The notes beneath the pieces are model-generated. The model searched no databases. It worked only from the letters and a program-made list of their open reading frames with translations, and had not been told where the DNA came from. From Streptomyces sp. R28 (GTDB lineage Bacteria; Actinomycetota; Actinomycetes; Streptomycetales; Streptomycetaceae): a stretch of 64,000 bases of DNA. Numbering within the stretch: position 1 is the stretch's first letter; each line of letters opens with the position of its first letter. The translations under genes were made by a program, and so were the position numbers. The stretch spans positions 7,305,001 through 7,369,000 of the forward strand of contig NZ_CP163439.1 of assembly GCF_041052385.1 (NCBI RefSeq), written 5' to 3'. Shown piece after piece: positions 9,280 to 20,268 of the stretch.

Positions 9280-10731
9280 CTACGAACCGACGAGCTCGTC
9301 CTGCTGCTTGCGCCCCAGCCGCTCGCGGACCAGCGCGAAGACCACCACGCCCACGGCCACCAGGGTGGACAGGACGACCTGCTCGCGGCCGCCGCCCTCG
9401 GCGGTGTCGGTCAGCATGTAGCCCAGCACGAACGTGATCATCGCGATGGTGGCCCAGGTCAGGTACGGGTAGAGCCACATCCTGACGACCAGCTTCTCCG
9501 GCGACTCCCGCTGGATGATCTTGCGCATCCGCAGCTGGGAGAAGCAGATCACCAGCCAGACGAACAGGGCGATGGCACCGGAGGAGTTGAGCAGGAACTG
9601 GAAGACCGTGTCCGGCCACAGGTAGTTGAAGGCGACGGCGACGAAACCGAAGACGACCGAGGCCAGGATGGCCGCCTGCGGGACGCCGCGCCCGGTGGTG
9701 CGGGCGAACGCGGCCGGGGCGTCGCTGCGACGGCCGAGCGAGAACGCCATCCGGGACGCGGTGTAGAGGGCGGAGTTGAGGCAGGACAGCACGGAGGTGA
9801 GCACGATGGCGTTCATGATCTGGCCGGCGTGCGGGATGCCGATGGAGCTCAGCGCGGCGACGTAACTGCCGTCCTTGAGGATCGCCGGGTCGTCCCAGCG
9901 CAGCAACGACACCACGACGAGGATCGAGCCCAGGTAGAACACCGCGATCCGCCAGATCACGCTGTTGGTGGCCTTGGTGAGCGCGGCCTGCGGGTCCGCG
10001 GTCTCGCCGGCAGCCAGGGTGACGATCTCGCTGCCCATGAAGGAGAAGACCACCATCAGGATGCCGGTGAGGATCGCGCCGGGTCCGTTGGGCAGGAACC
10101 CGCCGTGTGCGGTCAGGTTGGAGAAGCCGGACGCCGGGTGGTCGGAGCCGGGCAGCAGGCCGAAGATCGCGAGACCGCCCACCACGATGAACGCGGCGAT
10201 GGCGACGACCTTGATGCCGGCGAACCAGAACTCGAACTCGCCGTAGGAGCTGACCGAGGCGAGGTTGGTCGCGGTGAGGACCACCATGACGATCAAGGCC
10301 CAGCCCCACTGCGGGACCGCCGGTATCCACCCGGCCAGGATCTTCGCCCCGGCGGTCGCCTCGACCGCGAGCACCACGACCCAGAAGAACCAGTACAGCC
10401 AGCCGATGGTGAAGCCGGCCCAGCGACCCAGCGCACGGTCGGCGTAGGCGGAGAACGAGCCGGAGGTGGGGTTGGCCGCGGCCATCTCGCCGAGCATCCG
10501 CATGACGAGGACGACGAGGACGCCGACGAGCAGGTAGGAGATCAGGATGCCGGGGCCCGCGGCGGCGATGCCGGAGCCGGAGCCGACGAACAGGCCGGCG
10601 CCGATGACGCCGCCGATCGCGATCATCGACAGGTGGCGGTTCTTCAGGCCGGCTTGCAGGCCGGATCCTTCTGCAGCGCTTTTGGTGGTGGTCACCGAAT
10701 CGGGAGCGGGGAGAGGGGCTCTTGTTGTCAT
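9280..10731 (-). CDS. amino acid permease, APC superfamily (AAT/GABA-permease type)
   Basis: This 483-aa protein has about twelve membrane segments and the hallmark N-terminal motif of amino-acid transporters, LKNRHLSMIAIGGVIGAGLF, followed by SGSGIAAAGPGILISYLL. The stretch MGSEIVTLAAGETADPQ and the ALYTASRMAFSLGRR segment are characteristic of GabP/AnsP/CycA-like proton symporters. The exact substrate (GABA, proline, asparagine or another) cannot be fixed from sequence. The promoter candidate at 10925-10954 lies about 190 bases upstream. No gene lies between it and the GntR gene, which points the other way. Confidence 0.85.
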   Translation of the reverse strand: MTTRAPLPAPDSVTTTKSAAEGSGLQAGLKNRHLSMIAIGGVIGAGLFVGSGSGIAAAGPGILISYLLVGVLVVLVMRMLGEMAAANPTSGSFSAYADRALGRWAGFTIGWLYWFFWVVVLAVEATAGAKILAGWIPAVPQWGWALIVMVVLTATNLASVSSYGEFEFWFAGIKVVAIAAFIVVGGLAIFGLLPGSDHPASGFSNLTAHGGFLPNGPGAILTGILMVVFSFMGSEIVTLAAGETADPQAALTKATNSVIWRIAVFYLGSILVVVSLLRWDDPAILKDGSYVAALSSIGIPHAGQIMNAIVLTSVLSCLNSALYTASRMAFSLGRRSDAPAAFARTTGRGVPQAAILASVVFGFVAVAFNYLWPDTVFQFLLNSSGAIALFVWLVICFSQLRMRKIIQRESPEKLVVRMWLYPYLTWATIAMITFVLGYMLTDTAEGGGREQVVLSTLVAVGVVVFALVRERLGRKQQDELVGS

Positions 10732-10924
10732 CTCGACATCCAGGGAGCAGGAGGGGACGAGGGAAGGCTCCGGCGGGACGGGCGGGGTCGCCGCTTGGCT
10801 GCCGCCGGGCGGGGCGTGAGGGGTGCCGGGTCAGGGGTGGCGATCACGGTCGCAGGGAGGGCATGGTGGACCGCGGCCACCGAGCGCGTCGCCTGTTGGA
10901 CCGGTCGCTCCGGTGGCGTTCAGG

Positions 10925-10954
10925 AAAATAGTTCAGGGCGAACAAATAAAACAA
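10925..10954 (-). promoter_or_regulatory. candidate promoter of the APC permease with a palindrome in the spacer
   Basis: Read on the minus strand, TTGTTT (10954-10949) and TATTTT (10930-10925) are 18 bases apart in an unusually AT-rich patch. The spacer carries GTTC-AGGGC-GAAC (10931-10943), and GTTCAGG is repeated at 10918-10924. This could be an operator, perhaps for the neighbouring GntR protein. Confidence 0.45.
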
Positions 10955-11114
10955 GGGGGCGTTCGTCCGTCCCGTCGCGTCCGCACGCCGCGCCCCGGGG
11001 GCATCCACACCTCGTACGCACCCGCGTCATTGCCCCCACTGAGGGCGTACGCCCTGGTCAGCCCCGTGCCGACGTGGACCTCACCCTCGGCTGCCGGACA
11101 GGTCACAGAGGGTC

Positions 11115-11143
11115 TTGTTTAACTGTTCACCTTGCTCTAATTT
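11115..11143 (+). promoter_or_regulatory. candidate strong promoter in a 600-base intergenic region
   Basis: TTGTTT (11115-11120), 17-base spacer, TAATTT (11138-11143), again in an AT-rich patch. It lies about 190 bases before the GntR start, so it would make a long leader or a short separate RNA. A second -10-like box TAGGGT (11320-11325) is six bases from the GntR GTG and would give a leaderless mRNA. The rest of 10732-11331 shows no gene. Confidence 0.4.
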
Positions 11144-11331
11144 TTCTCCATCGCGACCCGCCCCTCCGTCGCGACACCGTTGAGTTCGGAGTCTCCTCCG
11201 ACGTTCCCCTCGTCCTGGGAGCCCTCTTGCACCACACCGTGGCGTCGTCGCGAGAACCACCAGCGGCCCGTCCAGCCCTCCACTCCGACTTGCTCCGCCG
11301 GCCTCGACCAGCAGGCCGTTAGGGTGACGTC

Positions 11332-12063
11332 GTGGTGAATGCAGCGGGCAAGTTCGGGCCTTACGACCAGCCGGGCCAGGCCCGGGCCTCGGTCGTCGGC
11401 ATAGGACAAGCCCGGGCGCTGCCTCTCGGAGGGCAGAGCGGATCCGATCTCGTCCGGTCAAGGATCGCGCTGCGGGTGCGTCTGCGATCCGTGCGGCCGG
11501 GGGACCGGCTGCCGGATGCCGGGGTCCTCGCCGAGGAGTTGGGGATCAGCGAGATCACGGTGCGCCGCGCGCTGGAAGGCATGTGCCAGGACGGCCTGCT
11601 CGACCGCCGGCGCGGACGGGCGGGCGGAACCTTCGTCGCGGAAGACTGGGACACCGTCGTCGCCCTGATGCACGACGCCGACGAGGCGGCTTCCCTGGAC
11701 GCCTTTCATCTGCTGCTCGAATGCGGCCTCGTGGCGCACGGTTCGGGGGAGGCCCCGGCCGAGCCGCTGGACGGGCTTCGGGCGATGGTGGAGGAGATGG
11801 AACTGGCCGACGACCCGGCACACCTGGCCGAGTTGGAGGCCCGCTTCCATCTGGACCTCGCGGAGGCGCTCGGCGGGTCCGCGATCCGTGAGTTCGCCGC
11901 CGATCTGCTCGGCCGGCTGTGCCTGCTGCTGCCCGCACCGCAGCCCGAGGCGGTACGGGAGCAGAACCGCTGTCACGCCGAACTGCTCGCCGAACTCGGG
12001 CGGGGCGCGACCGATCCCGCCGTGCAGGCGGTGAAGGCACACCACCGTTCGCGGCACCGCTGA
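11332..12063 (+). CDS. GntR-family transcriptional regulator, FadR/FCD type
   Basis: The 243-aa protein has a winged helix-turn-helix of the GntR family (LRSVRPGDRLPDAGVLAEEL, then SEITVRRALEGMCQDGLL) after a 35-residue N-terminal extension. The all-helical C-terminal part (from about residue 115) fits the FCD effector domain, with MEEMELADDPAHLAELEARFH. Start GTG 11332 has no ribosome binding site; TAGGGT ends six bases upstream. It stands between two amino-acid permease genes, one divergent and one 80 bases downstream in the same direction, and probably controls one or both in response to an amino or organic acid. Confidence 0.8.
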   Translation: MVNAAGKFGPYDQPGQARASVVGIGQARALPLGGQSGSDLVRSRIALRVRLRSVRPGDRLPDAGVLAEELGISEITVRRALEGMCQDGLLDRRRGRAGGTFVAEDWDTVVALMHDADEAASLDAFHLLLECGLVAHGSGEAPAEPLDGLRAMVEEMELADDPAHLAELEARFHLDLAEALGGSAIREFAADLLGRLCLLLPAPQPEAVREQNRCHAELLAELGRGATDPAVQAVKAHHRSRHR

Positions 12064-12143
12064 GGCCCGTGCGTGCCGTCGGCCCGACCGTCGAGAACCC
12101 GCGCACTCATTACGCCGCCACACCGCACGAGGAGTTGCCGCCC

Positions 12144-13613
12144 ATGACCGACCCCGGAGCTGGTCCGCCGTCCCCGCCGGGCCCCGTCGGCGGCGCGCCG
12201 CAGCGGTTGCGTGGCGGCGTCCTCGGTATGGCGGACATCGCCGCCGCCACCATGGCCAACGTCGGCCCGGCCATGAGCTTCTTCTTCGGCTTCGCCTTCC
12301 TGTCCACCACCGCTGGCGTGGCGTCACCGCTGACCATCCTGGCCGCGGGAATCGCGGTCGCGCTCCTCGGCAACACGCTGGCGGAGTTCTCCCGCGCGCA
12401 CCCCTCGGCGGGCAGCTTCATCACCTTCGTCGGCAAGACCTTCGGACCGGTCAGCGCGGTGACCACGGCCCTGCTGGCGGCGCTGGGCTACATCATCGCG
12501 ATGGCCGGCGTCATCTCGATCTCCGGCGGGTTCGTGCAGATCACCCTGCACCACTACACCGGCGTGGACCTGCCGTGGATCATCTGGACGCTGCTGCTCA
12601 CCGGCCTGTCCGTGGTGTTGATGCTGCGCGGGGTGGTGGTCTCCACCAAGTGGGCCGGCTACTTCTTCGGCGCGGAGATGCTGGTGCTGATCGTCGTCTC
12701 GATCGCGGCGCTCGTACAACACCGCGGCCAGCTCTCCCTCGATCCGTTCCTGCCCAGCCATATCAACGACGGCTTCAAGGGACTGGCGGCGGGTTTCCCG
12801 CTGGCGGTGTACCTGCTCATCGGCTGGGAGAACTCGGCGGCCCTCGCCGAGGAGACGGAGAACCCGCGGCGCAACGTCGGCCGCGCGGTGTTCTCCTCCG
12901 TCGCGATCATGACGGTGAGTTACATTCTCTTCGCCTACGCCACGGTGACCGGCTTCGGCTACGACGTGACCAGACTCGGGGCCTCCCGGATCCCCTTCAT
13001 CGAGGTGGCTCAAGACACCCTCGGCGTGCTGGCGTTCCTCGCCTATCTCGGCGGCCTGACCTCCACCCTCGGCGTGCTGATCGCCGGCATCAACTCCCAG
13101 GCCCGCCTGGTCTTCAACGCCGGACGCGAGGGTCTGCTCCCCTCGTTCTTCGGCTATGTGCACCCCATACGCCGCACACCGAACAACGCGATCGTCACCT
13201 TCACCGCCACCGCCCTGCTGATCATCGGCGGTTGGGCCCTGGGCCACCTGCTGGGTTCATCGAGCGGCTCGATGAACCCGGTGGTCTTCTTCACCGAGGC
13301 CTCGACCCTGGGCGCCATCCTGATCCTGCTGGTCTACCTCGCCTCCAACGTCGCCCTGCCGCTGTACTACCGCAGGTACCGGCCGCAGGAGTTCCAAGTG
13401 GTCCGGCATCTGCTCCTGCCCGCGCTCGGCGCGGTGTCCATCCTGGTCCCGCTGTACTACCTCGCCAAACCCGGCCAGCCCGCGCCCTACAACTGGTTCC
13501 CCTACGCCGCGATCGCCGCCCTGCTCGCCGCCGTCGCCTACGCGGCCCTCCTCGTCCGACGCGACCCGACCCTGGCCGAGCGCGTCGGCTCCATCATCGC
13601 CGACGCGGACTGA
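12144..13613 (+). CDS. APC-family amino acid/amine permease
   Basis: The 489-aa product has about twelve membrane segments and resembles APC-family transporters of the YcaM/ethanolamine-permease-like group: LRGGVLGMADIAAATMANVG opens the first segment, IGWENSAALAEETENPRRNV matches the conserved loop after the sixth or so segment, and GINSQARLVFNAGREGLLP matches the late signature. Start ATG 12144 follows GAGGAG by nine bases. It is downstream of the GntR gene and probably under its control. Substrate uncertain. Confidence 0.85.
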   Translation: MTDPGAGPPSPPGPVGGAPQRLRGGVLGMADIAAATMANVGPAMSFFFGFAFLSTTAGVASPLTILAAGIAVALLGNTLAEFSRAHPSAGSFITFVGKTFGPVSAVTTALLAALGYIIAMAGVISISGGFVQITLHHYTGVDLPWIIWTLLLTGLSVVLMLRGVVVSTKWAGYFFGAEMLVLIVVSIAALVQHRGQLSLDPFLPSHINDGFKGLAAGFPLAVYLLIGWENSAALAEETENPRRNVGRAVFSSVAIMTVSYILFAYATVTGFGYDVTRLGASRIPFIEVAQDTLGVLAFLAYLGGLTSTLGVLIAGINSQARLVFNAGREGLLPSFFGYVHPIRRTPNNAIVTFTATALLIIGGWALGHLLGSSSGSMNPVVFFTEASTLGAILILLVYLASNVALPLYYRRYRPQEFQVVRHLLLPALGAVSILVPLYYLAKPGQPAPYNWFPYAAIAALLAAVAYAALLVRRDPTLAERVGSIIADAD

Positions 13614-13685
13614 GCCCACCGGATCCGTTTGATCGCGGTGTCGGACCGGCGTGCGAGTACGCGCGCTGGTCAGCGCCCATCCACT

Positions 13686-15053
<1,368 letters not shown>

Positions 15054-15089
15054 GGGGGACTCCTCAATACGGGGGGTGGTGCAAGGGGG

Positions 15090-15131
15090 GTGGGGTGTCC
15101 CGCTCACCTACGAGTGTGCGGGACACCCCAC
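15090..15131 (-). terminator. terminator hairpin after glyA
   Basis: GTGGGGTGTCCCGC (15090-15103) pairs perfectly with GCGGGACACCCCAC (15118-15131) around a 14-base loop. It lies just after the glyA stop and before sdaA, so it should end or reduce transcription of the riboswitch-controlled unit before sdaA. Confidence 0.75.
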
Positions 15132-15140
15132 GAAAAGGAA

Positions 15141-16424
15141 CTACTTGTTCAGACCGGGGTACAGCGGGTGCTTGTCCGCCAGCGCCCTGACCCGGGCCTT
15201 GAGCGACTCGACGTCGTACGACGGTTTGAGGGCCTCGGCGATGACGTCCGCGACCTCGGCGAAGTCCTCGGCCTGGAAGCCACGGGTGGCCAGGGCCGGG
15301 GTGCCGATGCGCAGGCCCGAGGTCACCATCGGCGGGCGCGGGTCGTTCGGGACGGCATTGCGGTTGACCGTGATGCCGACCTCGTGGAGACGGTCCTCGG
15401 CCTGCTGGCCGTCCAGCTCGGACTCGCGCAGGTCGACCAGGATGAGGTGCACGTCCGTGCCGCCGGACAGCACGTTCACGCCGGCCTCACGGGCGTCGGC
15501 GGCCGTCAGGCGCTCGGCGAGGATGCGGGCGCCGTCGACGGTGCGGCGCTGGCGCTCCTTGAACTCCTCGCTCGCGGCGACCTTGAAGGAGACCGCCTTG
15601 GCCGCGATCACATGCTCCAGGGGGCCGCCCTGGAAGCCCGGGAAGACGGAGGAGTTCAGCTTCTTCGCGAAGGCCTGCTTGGCGAGGATGATGCCGCCGC
15701 GCGGCCCGCCGAGGGTCTTGTGGGTCGTGGAGGTGACGACGTCCGCGTACTCCACCGGGTTCGGGTGCAGGCCCGCCGCGACCAGACCGGCGAAGTGCGC
15801 CATGTCGACCCACAGGTACGCCTCGACCTCGTCGGCGATCCGGCGGAACTCGGCGAAGTCCAGCTGCCGCGGGTACGCCGACCAGCCGGCGATGATCACC
15901 TTGGGCCGGTGCTCCTTGGCGAGCCGCTCGACCTCGGCCATGTCCACGAGACCGGAGTCGTCCACGTGGTACGGGACGACCTTGAACTGCTTGCCGGAGA
16001 AGTTCAGCCGCATCCCGTGGGTCAGGTGACCGCCGTGCGCCAGGTCCAGGCCGAGGATGGTGTCGCCGGGCTGGGCGAGGGCGAACAGGGCGGCCTGGTT
16101 GGCGGAGGCGCCGGAGTGGGGCTGGACGTTGGCGTACTCGGCGCCGAACAGCTCCTTGACCCGGTCGATGGCGATCTGCTCGGCGACGTCGACGTGCTCG
16201 CAACCGCCGTAGTAGCGCCGGCCCGGGTAACCCTCGGCGTACTTGTTGGTGGCGACCGAGCCCTGCGCCTCCATGACCGCGACCGGCGCGAAGTTCTCGG
16301 AGGCGATCATCTCCAGGGTGGACTGCTGGCGCTCCAGCTCGGCGTCGAGCGCGGCGGCGATGGCCGGGTCCAGCTCGTGCAGGGGCGTGTTCAGAAGCGA
16401 CTTGTCAGGCATAGGGGCAGACAT
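15141..16424 (-). CDS. glyA: serine hydroxymethyltransferase
   Basis: The 427-aa PLP enzyme converts serine and tetrahydrofolate to glycine and 5,10-methylene-tetrahydrofolate, in either direction. Visible features are the IASENF motif (39-45), YAEGYPGRRYYGGCEHVD (62-79), SGASANQAALFAL, and the PLP lysine in TSTTHKTLGGPRGG (Lys236). The ribosome binding site GAGGAG overlaps the gcvH stop codon, and the start is 15 bases from that stop, so translation is coupled. Second Met at residue 5 is an alternative start. Part of the gcvT-gcvH-glyA unit. Confidence 0.95.
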   Translation of the reverse strand: MSAPMPDKSLLNTPLHELDPAIAAALDAELERQQSTLEMIASENFAPVAVMEAQGSVATNKYAEGYPGRRYYGGCEHVDVAEQIAIDRVKELFGAEYANVQPHSGASANQAALFALAQPGDTILGLDLAHGGHLTHGMRLNFSGKQFKVVPYHVDDSGLVDMAEVERLAKEHRPKVIIAGWSAYPRQLDFAEFRRIADEVEAYLWVDMAHFAGLVAAGLHPNPVEYADVVTSTTHKTLGGPRGGIILAKQAFAKKLNSSVFPGFQGGPLEHVIAAKAVSFKVAASEEFKERQRRTVDGARILAERLTAADAREAGVNVLSGGTDVHLILVDLRESELDGQQAEDRLHEVGITVNRNAVPNDPRPPMVTSGLRIGTPALATRGFQAEDFAEVADVIAEALKPSYDVESLKARVRALADKHPLYPGLNK

Positions 16425-16439
16425 AGGGGATACGACTCC

Positions 16440-16817
16440 TCAGCCGGCGGTGTGGGCGGCGTACTCGTCGGCGGAGAGCAGGTCGGCCGGCTCCTCCGTG
16501 ACGCGTACCTTGAACAGCCAGCCGCCCTCGAACGGGGCGGAGTTCACCAGCGCCGGGTCGTTCACCACGTCCTCGTTGATCTCGGTGACCTCGCCGGTGA
16601 CCGGGGAGTACAGGTCGGACACGGACTTGGTCGACTCCAGCTCGCCGCAGGTGTCACCCGCGGCCACGGTCGAGCCGACCTCGGGGAGCTGGGCGTAGAC
16701 GACATCGCCGAGCGCGTTGGCCGCGAACTCGGTGATGCCGACCGTCGCGACGCCGTCCTCGGCGGTCGACAGCCACTCGTGCTCCTTGCTGTAGCGCAGC
16801 TGCTGGGGGTTGCTCAT
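16440..16817 (-). CDS. gcvH: glycine cleavage system H protein
   Basis: The 125-aa lipoyl carrier protein shuttles the aminomethyl group between GcvP, GcvT and the L protein. The lipoylated lysine is in ELESTKSVSDLYSPV (Lys64), and the HEWLS start and GGWLFKVR end are characteristic. Start ATG 16817 has AGGAGA eight bases upstream. It sits between gcvT (142-base gap) and glyA (15-base gap). gcvP is not in this window. Confidence 0.95.
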   Translation of the reverse strand: MSNPQQLRYSKEHEWLSTAEDGVATVGITEFAANALGDVVYAQLPEVGSTVAAGDTCGELESTKSVSDLYSPVTGEVTEINEDVVNDPALVNSAPFEGGWLFKVRVTEEPADLLSADEYAAHTAG

Positions 16818-16959
16818 GGCCTGAATTCTCCTGTACGCGCGGGAGTGGTGATGAATGGGGGACTGCTGGAAACGTGTGTGAGCAGCCCAAATGTGCGCAG
16901 GGTCACGCATGGGCCGCTGCCAGTCTCTACTTCTGGCGTCGGCGGCGCCGCTTCTGCTG

Positions 16960-18081
<1,122 letters not shown>

Positions 18082-18120
18082 CGGACGGATGTCTCCCAAG
18101 GCATGACGGGCGAGGTCGTT

Positions 18121-18338
18121 CCTCCCCATCTGTCATCGGAACCTGAGAGGTTCGCCACGACCGCCACGGGGACGATCACGGTTTGCACCTTGGGTGGAGC
18201 CACGCGTCCCGAAGAGAGACGGAGCGGCCCGCTTTTCAGATGTGCCTCGCCCGCGCGGTAACGGGGCCTGAGAGATTCAAGGGAGGGACTTGCTCCTTCG
18301 GCGCCCAGGCGATGCACTGCCAGGGACTCTCCCGCGCG
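18121..18338 (-). ncRNA. tandem glycine riboswitch upstream of gcvT
   Basis: On the minus strand the gcvT leader shows two glycine aptamers in a row. The first has GCGGGAGAGTCCC, GGCGCCGAAGGAGCAA, then AATCTCTCAGGCCCCGTTACC; the second has CCACCCAAGGTGCAAACC and GCGAACCTCTCAGGTTCC, followed by GACAGATGGGGAGG. The paired CTCTCAGG cores and the A-rich GGxGCAA motifs are the known consensus. In this family cooperative glycine binding turns on glycine-cleavage genes. A -35-like TTGACG (18395-18390) lies upstream with a poor -10 around 18376-18371. The window between the second aptamer and gcvT is only about 40 bases, so control is probably at translation initiation. Confidence 0.88.
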
Positions 18339-18514
18339 GATTCAAACGGCCGGTATGCAGTTGGCGCGGACATCATTGCACGCCCCGCGCGTCAACGGCA
18401 GGTCACGTCTGTAACCGGCTTGTGGCAGGAAGCGAACGAAAAAGCGAGAGATCCTCTATTACCTTCTCTTTACGCTCAGTGGGGATGGGGACTCCTGACC
18501 CCCGGAGGAGGACG

Positions 18515-19189
18515 ATGACGGTGAAGCGCACCACGGCGTACGCCACGACCTCGGGCATCGCGCTGCCCAAGCAGCCCGCGGCCCCGGTCGCCGAAGCCCG
18601 CGGCACATGCTCCGCACCCGTGGTCCGTGACCTGCGCGAGCGCTCCGGCCACAGCCCGCACGCCCTGCTCTTCGCCCCCGAGGACCTCGTCGTGATCACC
18701 GGGCTGCCCGGCAGCGGCAAGTCCACGCTGATGCAGCGGACCGTGCAGGGCACCCGCATCGACTCCCAGGACACCCGGGACCACTGGGCCGCCCGTATGC
18801 CCCGCTTCCTCCCCTACGCCGTCTACCGCCCCCTGGTCCGCCTCGCGCACTACGCCGGACTGCGCCGCGCCCTGCGCTCCGGCGAGGGCGTCGTCGTGCA
18901 CGACTGCGGTACGCAGGCCTGGGTGCGCGGCTGGCTGGCCCGCGAGGCCCGCCGCCGCGGCGGCACCCTGCACCTGCTGCTGCTCGACGTCACCCCGGGC
19001 GCGGCCCTGGAGGGCCAGCGCGAGCGCGGCCGGGGCGTCTCCCGCTACGCCTTCGTGCGCCACCGCAGGGCGGCCGCCCGCCTGCTGCGCTCGGTGGAGA
19101 AGGGCCACCTGCCCCAGGGCTGCGGCTCGGCGGTGCTGATCGACCGGGCGGCGGCGGACGTCCTGCGCCGGATCGGTTTCACGGGCTGA
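18515..19189 (+). CDS. P-loop AAA-type ATPase, uncharacterised
   Basis: The 224-aa protein has a P-loop, VVITGLPGSGKSTLMQR (Walker A at 63-71), then SQDTRDHW and a long Arg-rich helical region, ending in VLIDRAAADVLRRIGF. The pattern resembles zeta-toxin or kinase-like P-loop proteins that phosphorylate small molecules, but nothing in the sequence fixes a substrate. The first 50 residues are low in order and may be a tether. GGAGGAG precedes ATG 18515. It stands divergent to gcvT and upstream of sseB; the Streptomyces gene order suggests this neighbourhood is stable. Confidence 0.75.
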   Translation: MTVKRTTAYATTSGIALPKQPAAPVAEARGTCSAPVVRDLRERSGHSPHALLFAPEDLVVITGLPGSGKSTLMQRTVQGTRIDSQDTRDHWAARMPRFLPYAVYRPLVRLAHYAGLRRALRSGEGVVVHDCGTQAWVRGWLAREARRRGGTLHLLLLDVTPGAALEGQRERGRGVSRYAFVRHRRAAARLLRSVEKGHLPQGCGSAVLIDRAAADVLRRIGFTG

Positions 19190-19240
19190 GCGGCCGCAGA
19201 CCTGTACGGGGTGGTCACCCGCTAGCCTTTTGAGCCACAA

Positions 19241-19280
19241 CAGCGGTTCACGGCAGCGGTTCACAGCAGACGGTTGAGAG
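19241..19280 (+). repeat. three 13-base direct repeats in the sseB leader
   Basis: CAGCGGTTCACGG (19241-19253), CAGCGGTTCACAG (19254-19266) and a looser CAGACGGTTGAGAG (19267-19280) lie head to tail between a -10-like TAGCCT (19223-19228) and the start codon at 19284. They may be a regulator site, or a slippage product. Confidence 0.5.
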
Positions 19281-19283
19281 CAG

Positions 19284-20075
19284 ATGGACTTCCCAGCGGA
19301 TCTCCCCGCGGACTTCCCGGCACTGGCACACCCCCATCCACACGGCGGGTGGCCCGGCAACGAACTGGAGGAGGTCCTCTCGGCCTCCCTCGGCCTGCCC
19401 TCGGCGGGCGGCCGGATCATCGAGGTGCTGGGCCGCAGCTTCGTCTGGGTGCCCCTGCCGGCCGGCGGCGGCCCGCACAGCGGCCCGCTGGACCTGCCCA
19501 CGGTGGAGATCGCGGGCCAGGCGTACGTCCCGGTGTTCAGCTCCGAGGAACAGCTCCGCCAGGTCGTCGGCGCCCACATGTCGTACACCGTCGCCCCCGC
19601 CGTGGAGTTCGCCCGCGGCCTGCCCCCGCAGGTGGGCATCGCCGTGAACCCGGACGGCGTGGTCGGCGTCCCGCTGCCGCCGGCGGCGGTGGCCGACCTC
19701 TGCCGGGTGGGCCGCACCCCGCTGGACGGCCTCAACTCCGGCGGCCGCGTCAAGCTCTATGAGCCCGACTGGCAGGACGACCCGATCGACTTCCTCGCGG
19801 TGGCGTCGGCCGAGTTCGCCGGAACCGGCGTGGTCGTGACGGCCCGCCGCTGCCTCGCGGCGATCGAGACGGCCACACCGGTGATGTTCATAGGCGTGGA
19901 ACTCTCCCAGTGGGAGGGCGACCTGCGCGCGGCCCCCATGGACGCTCTCGCCCGGGCCCTGGCGCACTCCCCGGTCCAGTGGCCGGTCAACCTGGTCCTC
20001 CTGGACGTCGCCCAGGACCCGGTGATCGAGTGGATGCGCCAGAAGGTCCGTCCCTTCTACACGCGGACGCTTTGA
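19284..20075 (+). CDS. SseB family protein (enhanced serine sensitivity)
   Basis: The 263-aa soluble protein has the two-part SseB layout: an N-terminal domain with DLPTVEIAGQAYVPVFSSEE (the FTSxEE-like core of the family) and a C-terminal domain with VMFIGVELSQWEGDL and VIEWMRQKVRPFYTR. In E. coli, overexpression of sseB raises sensitivity to serine; the molecular role is not known. Its place next to gcvT-glyA-sdaA supports a serine/glycine connection. A second SseB protein follows 193 bases downstream. Start ATG 19284 after GAGAG. Confidence 0.82.
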   Translation: MDFPADLPADFPALAHPHPHGGWPGNELEEVLSASLGLPSAGGRIIEVLGRSFVWVPLPAGGGPHSGPLDLPTVEIAGQAYVPVFSSEEQLRQVVGAHMSYTVAPAVEFARGLPPQVGIAVNPDGVVGVPLPPAAVADLCRVGRTPLDGLNSGGRVKLYEPDWQDDPIDFLAVASAEFAGTGVVVTARRCLAAIETATPVMFIGVELSQWEGDLRAAPMDALARALAHSPVQWPVNLVLLDVAQDPVIEWMRQKVRPFYTRTL

Positions 20076-20203
20076 GAACCTGAGGGGCACGGGACTGTCT
20101 CGATATGCGGCTGCGCCGCGCGGGCGCGATCGACCACGAACGACCCGCACCCCGCAGAAGACATCAAGTCCCGAGCTCCCAACGGCTCTCCCGGCGGAGC
20201 GCC

Positions 20204-20239
20204 TAAGCTGGGCTCATACCTCGGTCGGCCAAACCGACC
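20204..20239 (+). promoter_or_regulatory. promoter with palindrome upstream of the second sseB-like gene
   Basis: A -10-like TAAGCT (20204-20209) is followed by a perfect 6-bp inverted repeat, GGTCGG-ccaaa-CCGACC (20223-20239), which would fall at the start of the transcript, 29 bases before the GTG/ATG region of the next gene. It could be an operator or a 5' hairpin. Confidence 0.4.
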
Positions 20240-20268
20240 AAGTCACGACGTTTCCCGAAGGGGCGGTA

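Noticed and set aside
9208..11322. A 704-codon plus-strand frame opposite the APC permease
   Set aside because: It mirrors the permease codons; its composition (Asp, Glu, His, Gly repeats) is typical of antisense frames in high-GC DNA.
18121..18338. Possible protein-coding frame in the gcvT leader
   Set aside because: The sequence is explained by two glycine aptamers with their conserved cores.
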